Of a stretch of DNA of 5,070 nt, positions 1-4,856 are shown piece after piece. The notes beneath the pieces were generated by a model. It ran no database searches. It was not told the DNA's origin and worked only from the letters and a program-made list of their open reading frames with translations. Position 1 is the stretch's first letter; the number at the start of each line of letters is the position of its first letter. The stretch comes from Klebsiella pneumoniae. GTDB lineage: Bacteria > Pseudomonadota > Gammaproteobacteria > Ga0077536. Made by a program: the position numbers and the translations under genes. The stretch is from positions 1-5,070 of the forward strand of contig CAMCBY010000320.1 of NCBI GenBank assembly GCA_945873015.1, written 5' to 3'.

Positions 1-245
1 TCGCGAGCCGCAGCGTGCATCACTTCGACCTCTACCGCATGGCGGCCGGTGAACTCGAGTTCATCGGTATCGAGGATTATTTCGACGCCGATGCCGACTG
101 CCTGATCGAATGGGCTGAGCGCGGCGCGCCGGTATTGCCACGGCCCGACCTGGCGCTGACTTTGACGGTTATCGATGGCGGACGCGAAGTGCGGCTCGAT
201 AGCCACTCTGCGACCGGCGATGAGGTGATTTCGCGTTTGTCTTAG
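1..245 (+). CDS. tsaE: TsaE, tRNA t6A biosynthesis ATPase (C-terminal part, 5' truncated by window)
   Basis: This is the last ~80 codons of an open frame that enters from the left edge (first full codon at base 3) and stops at TAG 243-245. The translated segment VHHFDLYRM..ELEFIGIEDYF....CLIEWAERG..VLPRPD matches the C-terminal half of TsaE (YjeE): the HFDLYR strand, the GIEDYF turn and the LIEW strand are family signatures, and spacing and C-terminal length match E. coli TsaE. The Walker A P-loop lies upstream of the window and cannot be checked. In the family, TsaE is a cytoplasmic ATPase that works with TsaB and TsaD to place the threonylcarbamoyl group on A37 of ANN-decoding tRNAs. It sits directly before amiB, as in E. 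coli. The GTG at base 15 is only an internal Val codon, not a start. Identity is secure; the N-terminal half is unseen. Confidence 0.95.
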   Translation, partial: ASRSVHHFDLYRMAAGELEFIGIEDYFDADADCLIEWAERGAPVLPRPDLALTLTVIDGGREVRLDSHSATGDEVISRLS

Positions 246-257
246 TGAGTAAATACA

Positions 258-275
258 GTTGTTTATAAAAACAAC
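258..275. repeat. AT-rich perfect inverted repeat, 7-bp arms
   Basis: GTTGTTT (258-264) and AAACAAC (269-275) are exact reverse complements around an ATAA loop. The element lies 13 bases after the tsaE stop, in the AT-rich gap before amiB. No T-run follows on either strand, so it does not look like an intrinsic terminator. It could be a protein-binding palindrome, or its TATAAA core (264-269) could act as a -10 element, although no convincing -35 lies 16-18 bases upstream. The pairing is seen directly; the function is unknown. Confidence 0.55.
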
Positions 276-286
276 ATAAGATGAAC

Positions 287-314
287 TTGAACTAGAGGGT
301 GTAAGCCGTACAAA
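287..314 (+). promoter_or_regulatory. candidate sigma-70-type promoter for amiB operon
   Basis: TTGAAC (287-292) resembles a -35 box (TTGA matches) and TACAAA (309-314) a weak -10 (4 of 6), separated by 16 bases. Transcription would start near 320-322, about 28 bases before the amiB ATG. The location fits: it is the only AT-rich non-coding stretch of any length before the amiB-mutL-miaA run. The boxes are imperfect, and the neighbouring TATAAA at 264-269 is an alternative -10, so this is a suggestion from position and composition rather than a firm call. Confidence 0.3.
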
Positions 315-327
315 ATAGAACCCTCTA
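293..327. repeat. perfect inverted repeat TAGAGGGT / ACCCTCTA
   Basis: TAGAGGGT (293-300) and ACCCTCTA (320-327) are exact 8-base reverse complements separated by 19 bases, with arm centres 27 bases apart. The right arm is followed by an A-rich stretch (332-337), not T's, so this is not a forward terminator; the reverse strand also lacks a clean T-run after the left arm. If the candidate promoter at 287-314 is real, the left arm lies just behind the -35 and the right arm covers the start site, an arrangement that would suit a dimeric repressor. If transcription begins further upstream, it would instead form a leader hairpin just before the amiB start. Confidence 0.5.
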
Positions 328-348
328 CGAGAAAAAACCTATAAGCCG

Positions 349-1803
349 ATGCCTGGGCTGATCTTTCTCATCCTCATGCTGGTGGGGGGCGGTGTCTGCG
401 CCACGGAAGTGTTTGGCCTCCACGCCAACCGCACGGCGGCCGGCTCGCGCCTGATATTTGATGCCAGCGGCCCGCTGCAATACACGCTGTCGCGCCTGGA
501 TAACCCACCGCGCGTGGTGGTGGACTTCAAAGGGGCGAAAGCACGGCGCCTGCTGAGCGTGGACGCCCCCAGCAGCGGTATCAAAAATATACGTCAGTTC
601 ATGCAACGGGATGTCGGCTTGCGGGTGGTCATGGAACTGGCCACGGCCAGCCGTGTGGAGGCGCGTTTGCTGCCCCCCGCCAACGGCGCGGGCCAACGTC
701 TGGCCCTGGAACTTCGCACCGACACGCCTGCCGCGAGGATCGCAGCAACGCCGAGTCGTCCGACCCTTGCCGTGCGTCCCGCCACTGCGCCGGCCGCGCC
801 CGCGACCCTGTCGAAAACAACACTCAGCAAGCCGGCCGCGCCACTTGCATCCGCGCCCAAGTCGACTCCCGCGCCAGCCAAACCGGTCGCGGCGGCCACA
901 GAAGTCACCCGTGGCGCGCGCGCGCAGCGCGAACTGGTGGTCGCGGTGGATGCCGGCCACGGCGGTCAGGATGTCGGGGCGATCGGCCCGAGCGGCACTT
1001 ATGAAAAAGACATCGTGCTGGCCGTGGCGCGCGAGGTGGCGCGTCTGATCAATCGCCAACCCGGCATGCGCGCCGTGCTGACCCGTGACGGCGATTATTT
1101 CCTGCCGCTGCGTACACGCATGGATCGGGCACGGGCGAAACGCGCGGATCTGTTCATCTCGGTCCACGCCGACGCGGTGCATGACCGCCGCGTGCAAGGT
1201 TCTTCGGTCTACGTGTTGTCGCAACGTGGCGCCAGCAGCGAAGCCGCCAAGTGGCTGGCCGCCAGCGAGAACGCTGCCGACCTGGTCGGCGGTGTGAGTC
1301 TGGATGACAAGGACCGCATGCTGAAATCGGTGCTGCTGGATTTATCCCAGGCCGCGTCCCTCGATGCCAGCACCGATTTGGCCAACTCGGTGCTGCGCGG
1401 CCTGCGCAGCATCGGGCGAGTACACCAGCGACGCGTGCAGCACGCCGGTTTTATGGTGCTCAAATCGCCGGATATCCCCTCGATTCTGGTCGAAACTGCG
1501 TTCATCTCCAATCCGGTCGAAGAAAAGCGGCTGCGCAGTGAGTCCTATCGCCAGAAGGTGGCGCGCGCCATTTTCAACGGCGTGGTGAGCTTCAATGCCG
1601 GCCGTAGCCGCAGCGCCCCGCGCGCGGTCGAGCGGGTCATGGCGGACGCCGGCAACACCGACCGGCGTCGGCATCGGGTTTCGCCGGGTGAAACCTTGTC
1701 GGTGATAGCTGACCGCTACGACGTCAGCATCAATACCCTTAAACAGGCCAACGACATGGATTCTGAAATGGTGCGCGCCGGCTCGCTGTTACGTATTCCC
1801 TGA
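349..1803 (+). CDS. amiB: N-acetylmuramoyl-L-alanine amidase AmiB (AMIN + Amidase_3 + LysM)
   Basis: This is a periplasmic zinc amidase that cleaves the bond between MurNAc and L-Ala to split septal peptidoglycan in cell division. The 484-residue product shows a hydrophobic N-terminus ending VCA (cleavage likely after A18), an AMIN domain (~20-122), a Pro/Ala-rich linker (~125-195), an Amidase_3 domain (~196-418) and a C-terminal LysM domain (~442-484). Family zinc ligands are present: H204 in DAGHGG, E219 in YEKD and H273 in SVHAD. The catalytic Glu is E382 in VETAFISN. The insertion GASSEAAKWLA (~294-304) corresponds to the autoinhibitory helix of division amidases that EnvC/NlpD-type LytM factors displace, so similar activation is inferred. 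E. coli AmiB is shorter and lacks LysM; pseudomonad homologues have it. No ATG, GTG or TTG lies between the in-frame TAG at 316-318 and ATG 349, so this start is forced among standard codons. No good Shine-Dalgarno precedes it. mutL follows after 50 bases. Confidence 0.95.
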   Translation: MPGLIFLILMLVGGGVCATEVFGLHANRTAAGSRLIFDASGPLQYTLSRLDNPPRVVVDFKGAKARRLLSVDAPSSGIKNIRQFMQRDVGLRVVMELATASRVEARLLPPANGAGQRLALELRTDTPAARIAATPSRPTLAVRPATAPAAPATLSKTTLSKPAAPLASAPKSTPAPAKPVAAATEVTRGARAQRELVVAVDAGHGGQDVGAIGPSGTYEKDIVLAVAREVARLINRQPGMRAVLTRDGDYFLPLRTRMDRARAKRADLFISVHADAVHDRRVQGSSVYVLSQRGASSEAAKWLAASENAADLVGGVSLDDKDRMLKSVLLDLSQAASLDASTDLANSVLRGLRSIGRVHQRRVQHAGFMVLKSPDIPSILVETAFISNPVEEKRLRSESYRQKVARAIFNGVVSFNAGRSRSAPRAVERVMADAGNTDRRRHRVSPGETLSVIADRYDVSINTLKQANDMDSEMVRAGSLLRIP

Positions 1804-1840
1804 GGCCCGTTGCCCGCCGCGTAAGATTCAGGGCTTCCTT

Positions 1841-1853
1841 TACACTAGGCGCC
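1841..1853 (+). promoter_or_regulatory. possible -10 element close to mutL start (near-leaderless transcript)
   Basis: TACACT (1841-1846, 4 of 6 matches to TATAAT) lies only 7 bases before the mutL ATG at 1854. If it is used, transcription would begin at or next to the start codon, giving a leaderless or nearly leaderless mRNA. There is no recognisable -35 at the usual distance (CGCGTA falls there), and the only Shine-Dalgarno-like match is AGG at 1847-1849, rather close to the ATG. Read-through from amiB could also supply mutL. Confidence 0.25.
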
Positions 1854-3509
1854 ATGCAAGCTGTGGCGCGTCCCATCCTTCCGCTCTCGGATCACCTGAT
1901 CAATCAGATCGCTGCCGGTGAGGTCGTCGAACGACCGGCGTCTGTCATCAAGGAACTGGTGGAAAACAGCCTCGACGCCGGCGCGACTCGCATCGACATC
2001 GATGTAGGCGAGGGCGGTCTCGAATACATGACCGTCAGCGACGACGGCTCAGGCATGTCCGGGGCAGACATCGGCGCGGCGCTACGCCGCCATTGGACCA
2101 GCAAGATTGCCGCGGTCAGCGATCTGGCCAGTCTGGTGTCGTTGGGCTTTCGCGGCGAAGCGCTGGCCAGTATCGCGTCGGTCGCGACCATCGAAATCGT
2201 GACCCGACAACGCGGCGACGCCCACGGCTGGAAGCTGGTGGTGGCGCCCGGCCAGGCGCCGGCCGCGCCGCTACCTCATCAGGCCAATGTCGGCACCCGC
2301 ATCACGGTGCGCGATCTGTTCCACAATGTGCCGGCCCGACGGCGCTTTCTGAAACGCGCCCGTACTGAGTTTCTGCATATCCAGCAATTGGTGCGACAAC
2401 TCGCGTTCGCACGGCCGGCCGTGGCGCTGTCCTTGAGCCAGGCGGGCAGCCGCGGATTGCGCCTGTCCGCCGCCGAACTGGGTGTCGATGGCGCGCGCTG
2501 GCGCAGCCTGTTCGGTGCCGACTTCGCTGCCGTTGCGCGCTATGTGACGCTAGAGGCGGATGGTGTGTCTGTGCGCGGCTGGGTCGGCGGGCCGGCCCAG
2601 GCCGATAGTCAGTCCGATGGCCAGTTCCTGTCTTTGAACGGGCGCTATGTACGCGACCGCCATCTCGCCCATGCAGTCAGACTCGCCTATGGCGACGCCG
2701 TCGCGACCGGACGTTTTCCGACCTACGCGCTGGCGGTCACGCTCGCGCCGTCGGCGGTGGATGTCAATGTGCATCCGGGCAAACTCGAAGTGCGTCTGGC
2801 CGATGTGCGTGCCGTGCATGATCTGTTGTACGTGGCGGTGCGTCGCGCGCTGGAAGCGCAGATTGACGGACTGCCGAGCGTCGTTGAGACACGCATCGCC
2901 GAACCCGACAGCCACTATCGAGAAGCGCGCAGCGAACGCGCATCCGCGCCGCAGGCGCCGCTTGTGACGGTGGCGGTGCAACTCGGCACGCCCTTGGCGC
3001 TCGTTGATGAAAGACACCTGCTTTATCGCGATGGCGCAGAAGTACGAGCCATCGATCTGCGGCTGGCCTGGCGCGAGGTGCTAAGACGTCGGCTGATGCC
3101 GACCACCGACACCGCCGCTGACCTGCGTCCCTTGTTGATTCCCGAGCGCATTGCCGTCAACGCGCCGCTGTGGCGCCATTGCACACTCGAGATGTTCAGC
3201 GCCTATGGTTTTGTGCTGGACGACCTCGGCCCGGCGGGTTATCTGCTGCGCGCCGTGCCCAAGGTCTTGCCGGACCTCGACTGGTCGAAGTTGTTCGACG
3301 CACTGGCGACCGAGATTGTGGATGACGCGCGGACGCGCCTCGCCCACGCCGCCGCCGATGCAATCGCGCTCGGCAGCCACGGCCAGGCATCGCGACGCCA
3401 GCTTGAAATGCTGGAACAGGGTGCGGCGGCAAGTGGCCTGGTGTTGTCCGCGCTGGCAATACGCATCGACGGCGCGCTGCTCAGTCCGTCAGGTGGGCGC
3501 TCGCCGTGA
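1854..3509 (+). CDS. mutL: DNA mismatch repair protein MutL (no endonuclease motif)
   Basis: This 551-residue GHKL ATPase links MutS mismatch recognition to downstream incision and unwinding. The N-terminal ATPase is complete: NQIAAGEVVERPASV (17-31), KELVENSLDAG with catalytic base E34 and Mg ligand N38, DDGSGM (63-68), the TSK loop (82-84), GFRGEAL (98-104), and NVHPGK with K310, the equivalent of E. coli K307. Positions 80-84 read HWTSK where HATSK is usual. The linker (~340-372) is about 33 residues, against roughly 100 in E. coli, which explains the length of 551 versus 615. The C-terminal dimerisation domain (~373-551) aligns with E. coli MutL. The metal-binding DQHA..E endonuclease motif is absent: IDLRLAWRE (400-408) occupies its place, and no C-terminal CxHGRP is seen. 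The protein therefore resembles the MutH-dependent type. The clamp-binding segment reads RPLLIP (425-430), with Arg where E. coli has Gln. The stop overlaps the miaA start. Confidence 0.97.
   Translation: MQAVARPILPLSDHLINQIAAGEVVERPASVIKELVENSLDAGATRIDIDVGEGGLEYMTVSDDGSGMSGADIGAALRRHWTSKIAAVSDLASLVSLGFRGEALASIASVATIEIVTRQRGDAHGWKLVVAPGQAPAAPLPHQANVGTRITVRDLFHNVPARRRFLKRARTEFLHIQQLVRQLAFARPAVALSLSQAGSRGLRLSAAELGVDGARWRSLFGADFAAVARYVTLEADGVSVRGWVGGPAQADSQSDGQFLSLNGRYVRDRHLAHAVRLAYGDAVATGRFPTYALAVTLAPSAVDVNVHPGKLEVRLADVRAVHDLLYVAVRRALEAQIDGLPSVVETRIAEPDSHYREARSERASAPQAPLVTVAVQLGTPLALVDERHLLYRDGAEVRAIDLRLAWREVLRRRLMPTTDTAADLRPLLIPERIAVNAPLWRHCTLEMFSAYGFVLDDLGPAGYLLRAVPKVLPDLDWSKLFDALATEIVDDARTRLAHAAADAIALGSHGQASRRQLEMLEQGAAASGLVLSALAIRIDGALLSPSGGRSP
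3491..3496 (+). promoter_or_regulatory. miaA ribosome binding site inside mutL 3' end
   Basis: AGGTGG lies 9 bases before GTG 3506-3508. It supports the GTG as the miaA start and lies wholly within mutL coding sequence. With the GTGA stop/start overlap (3506-3509) it indicates translational coupling of miaA to mutL. Confidence 0.65.
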
Positions 3510-4471
3510 CTGCGGGCGAAGGCCCCTTGTTGTTTGTGATGGGACCGACGGGGGCGGGTAAGAGTGCGCTCGCGCTGGCGCTCGCCGCGCGTTTGCCGGT
3601 GGAGATTGTCAGCGTCGACTCCGCGCAGGTTTATCGCGGCTTCGACATCGGCACTGCCAAGCCGAATCCCGCCGTTCAGCGCCGCGTGCGCCATCACCTG
3701 CTCGATATCTGCGCGCCGTGCGATGCTTATTCCGCTGCGCAGTTCCGCAGTGATGCGCAATCTGCAATCGCCGATATCCGCGCTCGCGGACGCGTGCCGA
3801 TGTTGGTCGGCGGCACCGGTTTGTACTTTCGCGCACTCGAGCAGGGGCTGTCGGAATTGCCGGCGGCGACACCGGCGGTGCGCGCGCAATTGCAGAGCGA
3901 ACTCGCCAGCCTCGGCGCACTCGTTCTGCATGAACGACTCACCGCGGTTGATCCGCGCGCCGCGGCGCGCATTCATCCTAACGATCCGCAACGCCTGTTA
4001 CGTGCACTCGAAGTACACGCGGTCAGTGGTATTGCTCAGTCGGATCTGTGGGAGCGTGCGCGCCTTGCACCCCATAGAGGGCAGATAGTCAAACTGGTGA
4101 TCGCGCCCGCCGATCGGGCACTGCTGCAGCGCCGTTTGGCCTTGCGATTCGATCTCATGCTCGAGCGCGGTTTTATCAACGAAGTGCGCGCGTTGCGTGA
4201 TCGCGCCGGGCTCGGCGCCGACGCGCCGGCCATGCGAACCGTGGGATATCGCGAAGTCTGGCGTTATCTCGTTGGCGACTCGACGCGCGCGCACATGATC
4301 GAAAGGGGAGTCATCGCGACCCGACAGCTCGCGAAACGGCAATTGACCTGGCTGCGACGCGAGGCCGCGTGTCACTGGCTCGATTGTGCCGATACGGCAC
4401 TCACAGACCGTGCACTGCGCATAATCCAGGAGCAGAACGTTTTCAAGCGCAACGTTTATGATCTAGAGTAG
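3506..4471 (+). CDS. miaA: tRNA dimethylallyltransferase MiaA
   Basis: MiaA transfers a dimethylallyl group from DMAPP to N6 of A37 in tRNAs reading UNN codons, the first step toward ms2i6A; it acts in the cytoplasm. The 321-residue product (E. coli: 316) has the P-loop GPTGAGKS (13-20), the DSAQVYRGFDIGTAKP signature (38-53) with the conserved Asp that activates N6 of A37, HLLDI (64-68), YSAAQFR (75-81), LVGGTGLYF (100-108), RIHPNDPQRLLRALEV in the middle and RQLAKRQLTWLR (273-284) near the C-terminus. All are family hallmarks in the right order. The start is GTG, overlapping the mutL stop by four bases with AGGTGG upstream, so coupled translation is likely. hfq follows after 95 bases, as in E. 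coli, where miaA and hfq share transcripts. The last ~15 residues (NVFKRNVYDLE end) show no family motif. Confidence 0.97.
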   Translation: MTAGEGPLLFVMGPTGAGKSALALALAARLPVEIVSVDSAQVYRGFDIGTAKPNPAVQRRVRHHLLDICAPCDAYSAAQFRSDAQSAIADIRARGRVPMLVGGTGLYFRALEQGLSELPAATPAVRAQLQSELASLGALVLHERLTAVDPRAAARIHPNDPQRLLRALEVHAVSGIAQSDLWERARLAPHRGQIVKLVIAPADRALLQRRLALRFDLMLERGFINEVRALRDRAGLGADAPAMRTVGYREVWRYLVGDSTRAHMIERGVIATRQLAKRQLTWLRREAACHWLDCADTALTDRALRIIQEQNVFKRNVYDLE

Positions 4472-4516
4472 CGTTGCAGCACGTACAGAATAATTAAGAC
4501 GGCCCGCGGACGCAGA

Positions 4517-4545
4517 ATGCCGTGCGGTCGGCTCTCCCCCGGCAT
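4517..4545 (+). promoter_or_regulatory. possible hairpin in hfq 5' leader
   Basis: ATGCCG (4517-4522) pairs exactly with CGGCAT (4540-4545), enclosing a 17-base C-rich loop. GCCG (4519-4522) can alternatively pair with CGGC (4529-4532) as a small competing stem. The element ends directly before the AAC repeats and ribosome binding site of hfq. No T-tract follows, so it is not a terminator. A 6-bp stem with a long loop is weak evidence alone; its position in the leader of a gene known in E. coli to be autoregulated gives it some interest. Confidence 0.3.
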
Positions 4546-4560
4546 AACAACAACAAGGAG
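4546..4560 (+). promoter_or_regulatory. A-R-N tract overlapping hfq ribosome binding site (candidate Hfq autoregulatory site)
   Basis: The leader reads AAC AAC AAC AAG GAG, giving four consecutive A-R-N triplets (4546-4557) that run into the Shine-Dalgarno AAGGAG (4555-4560), 6 bases before ATG 4567. (ARN)n is the known distal-face Hfq binding signature, and AACAACAA also fits the AAnAAnAA motif bound by Hfq (with Crc) in pseudomonads. Binding here would block ribosome access, so negative autoregulation of hfq is inferred. The Shine-Dalgarno itself is certain in sequence and fixes the hfq start. Confidence 0.5.
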
Positions 4561-4566
4561 CATGCC

Positions 4567-4830
4567 ATGAGCAAGGGCCAATCACTTCAGGAACCCTACT
4601 TGAATGCGTTGCGCAAGGAGCGCGTCCCGGTATCCATCTACCTGGTCAACGGAATCAAATTGCAGGGCCAGATCGAATCGTTCGATCAGTTTGTCATTTT
4701 GCTCAAGAATTCCGTCAGCCAGATGGTTTACAAACATGCGATCTCGACCGTGGTACCGGCGCGCAATGTGCGCTTGCCGCGTGCCGATCAGGGCGAGGAC
4801 GGCATCGACGGCGAAGGTGACGTCGCGTGA
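4567..4830 (+). CDS. hfq: RNA chaperone Hfq
   Basis: Hfq is a hexameric Sm-like protein that pairs small RNAs with mRNAs and modulates translation and decay. The 87-residue product begins MSKGQSLQEPYLNALRKERVPVSIYLVNGIK and is nearly identical to E. coli and Pseudomonas Hfq through residue ~64. Proximal-face residues Q8, K31, F39, F42 and Y55-K56-H57 are present (E9 replaces the usual Asp). Distal-face Y25, I30 and Q33 are present, and the rim patch is R16-K17-E18-R19. The C-tail is short and acidic (74-87; six D/E in 14 residues), whereas E. coli has a longer tail ending DSEETE. The ATG at 4567 is chosen over an in-frame GTG at 4522 because AAGGAG lies 6 bases upstream and the family begins here. 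Leader features suggest autoregulation. hflX follows in the same frame after the TGA. Confidence 0.98.
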   Translation: MSKGQSLQEPYLNALRKERVPVSIYLVNGIKLQGQIESFDQFVILLKNSVSQMVYKHAISTVVPARNVRLPRADQGEDGIDGEGDVA

Positions 4831-4856
4831 TGGCAGAGCAGCGCACGCTTGTTTGA
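4830..4856 (+). other. possible 8-codon mini-ORF bridging hfq and hflX
   Basis: ATG 4830-4832 shares one base with the hfq stop (TGATG) and reads MAEQRTLV before TGA 4854-4856. Its stop lies just past the proposed hflX TTG (4849-4851). TGATG junctions commonly support termination-reinitiation, so this frame may be translated by ribosomes leaving hfq and might feed reinitiation at the TTG. It may equally be a chance reading; there is no independent evidence of a product. Confidence 0.2.

Noticed and set aside
258..337. Intrinsic terminator between tsaE and amiB
   Set aside because: Both dyads lack a following T-tract on either strand; the run after the second is A's on the + strand.
391..402. 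Lipoprotein signal (Cys17) in AmiB
   Set aside because: The residues before the Cys are G-G-V; a lipobox needs Gly, Ala or Ser just before the Cys, and the VCA end suits signal peptidase I better.
325..1224. 299-codon open frame on the minus strand across amiB
   Set aside because: It is a GC-rich mirror of the amiB coding frame, full of Arg/Gly/His low-complexity runs with no recognisable domain, and wholly covered by a certain gene.
378..2241. Two Chi octamers GCTGGTGG (378-385 and 2234-2241)
   Set aside because: Both lie in coding sequence rich in CTG-GTG codons, are expected at this frequency by chance in GC-rich DNA, and Chi specificity in this host is unknown.
2550..3017. 155-codon minus-strand open frame within mutL
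   Set aside because: An antisense shadow of the conserved MutL transducer domain; no family resemblance.
3239..3991. 250-codon minus-strand open frame across the mutL-miaA junction
   Set aside because: It spans the ends of two well-conserved genes, has Arg/Ala-rich composition typical of antisense reading, and no start context or domain.
4070..4077. Heat-shock (sigma-32) type -10, CCCCATAG, inside miaA upstream of hfq
   Set aside because: E. coli does have a sigma-32 promoter for hfq within miaA, but no CTTGAA-like -35 lies at the right distance here. One half-match is not enough.
4489..4494. AATAAT as a -10 for an hfq promoter
   Set aside because: It matches TATAAT at five positions, but no -35 occurs 16-18 bases upstream; TTGCAG at 4474 is only 9 bases away.
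4522..4566. N-terminally extended Hfq starting at GTG 4522
   Set aside because: The extension would translate the leader hairpin and ribosome binding site. The family starts at MSKGQSLQ and AAGGAG sits at the right distance from ATG 4567.
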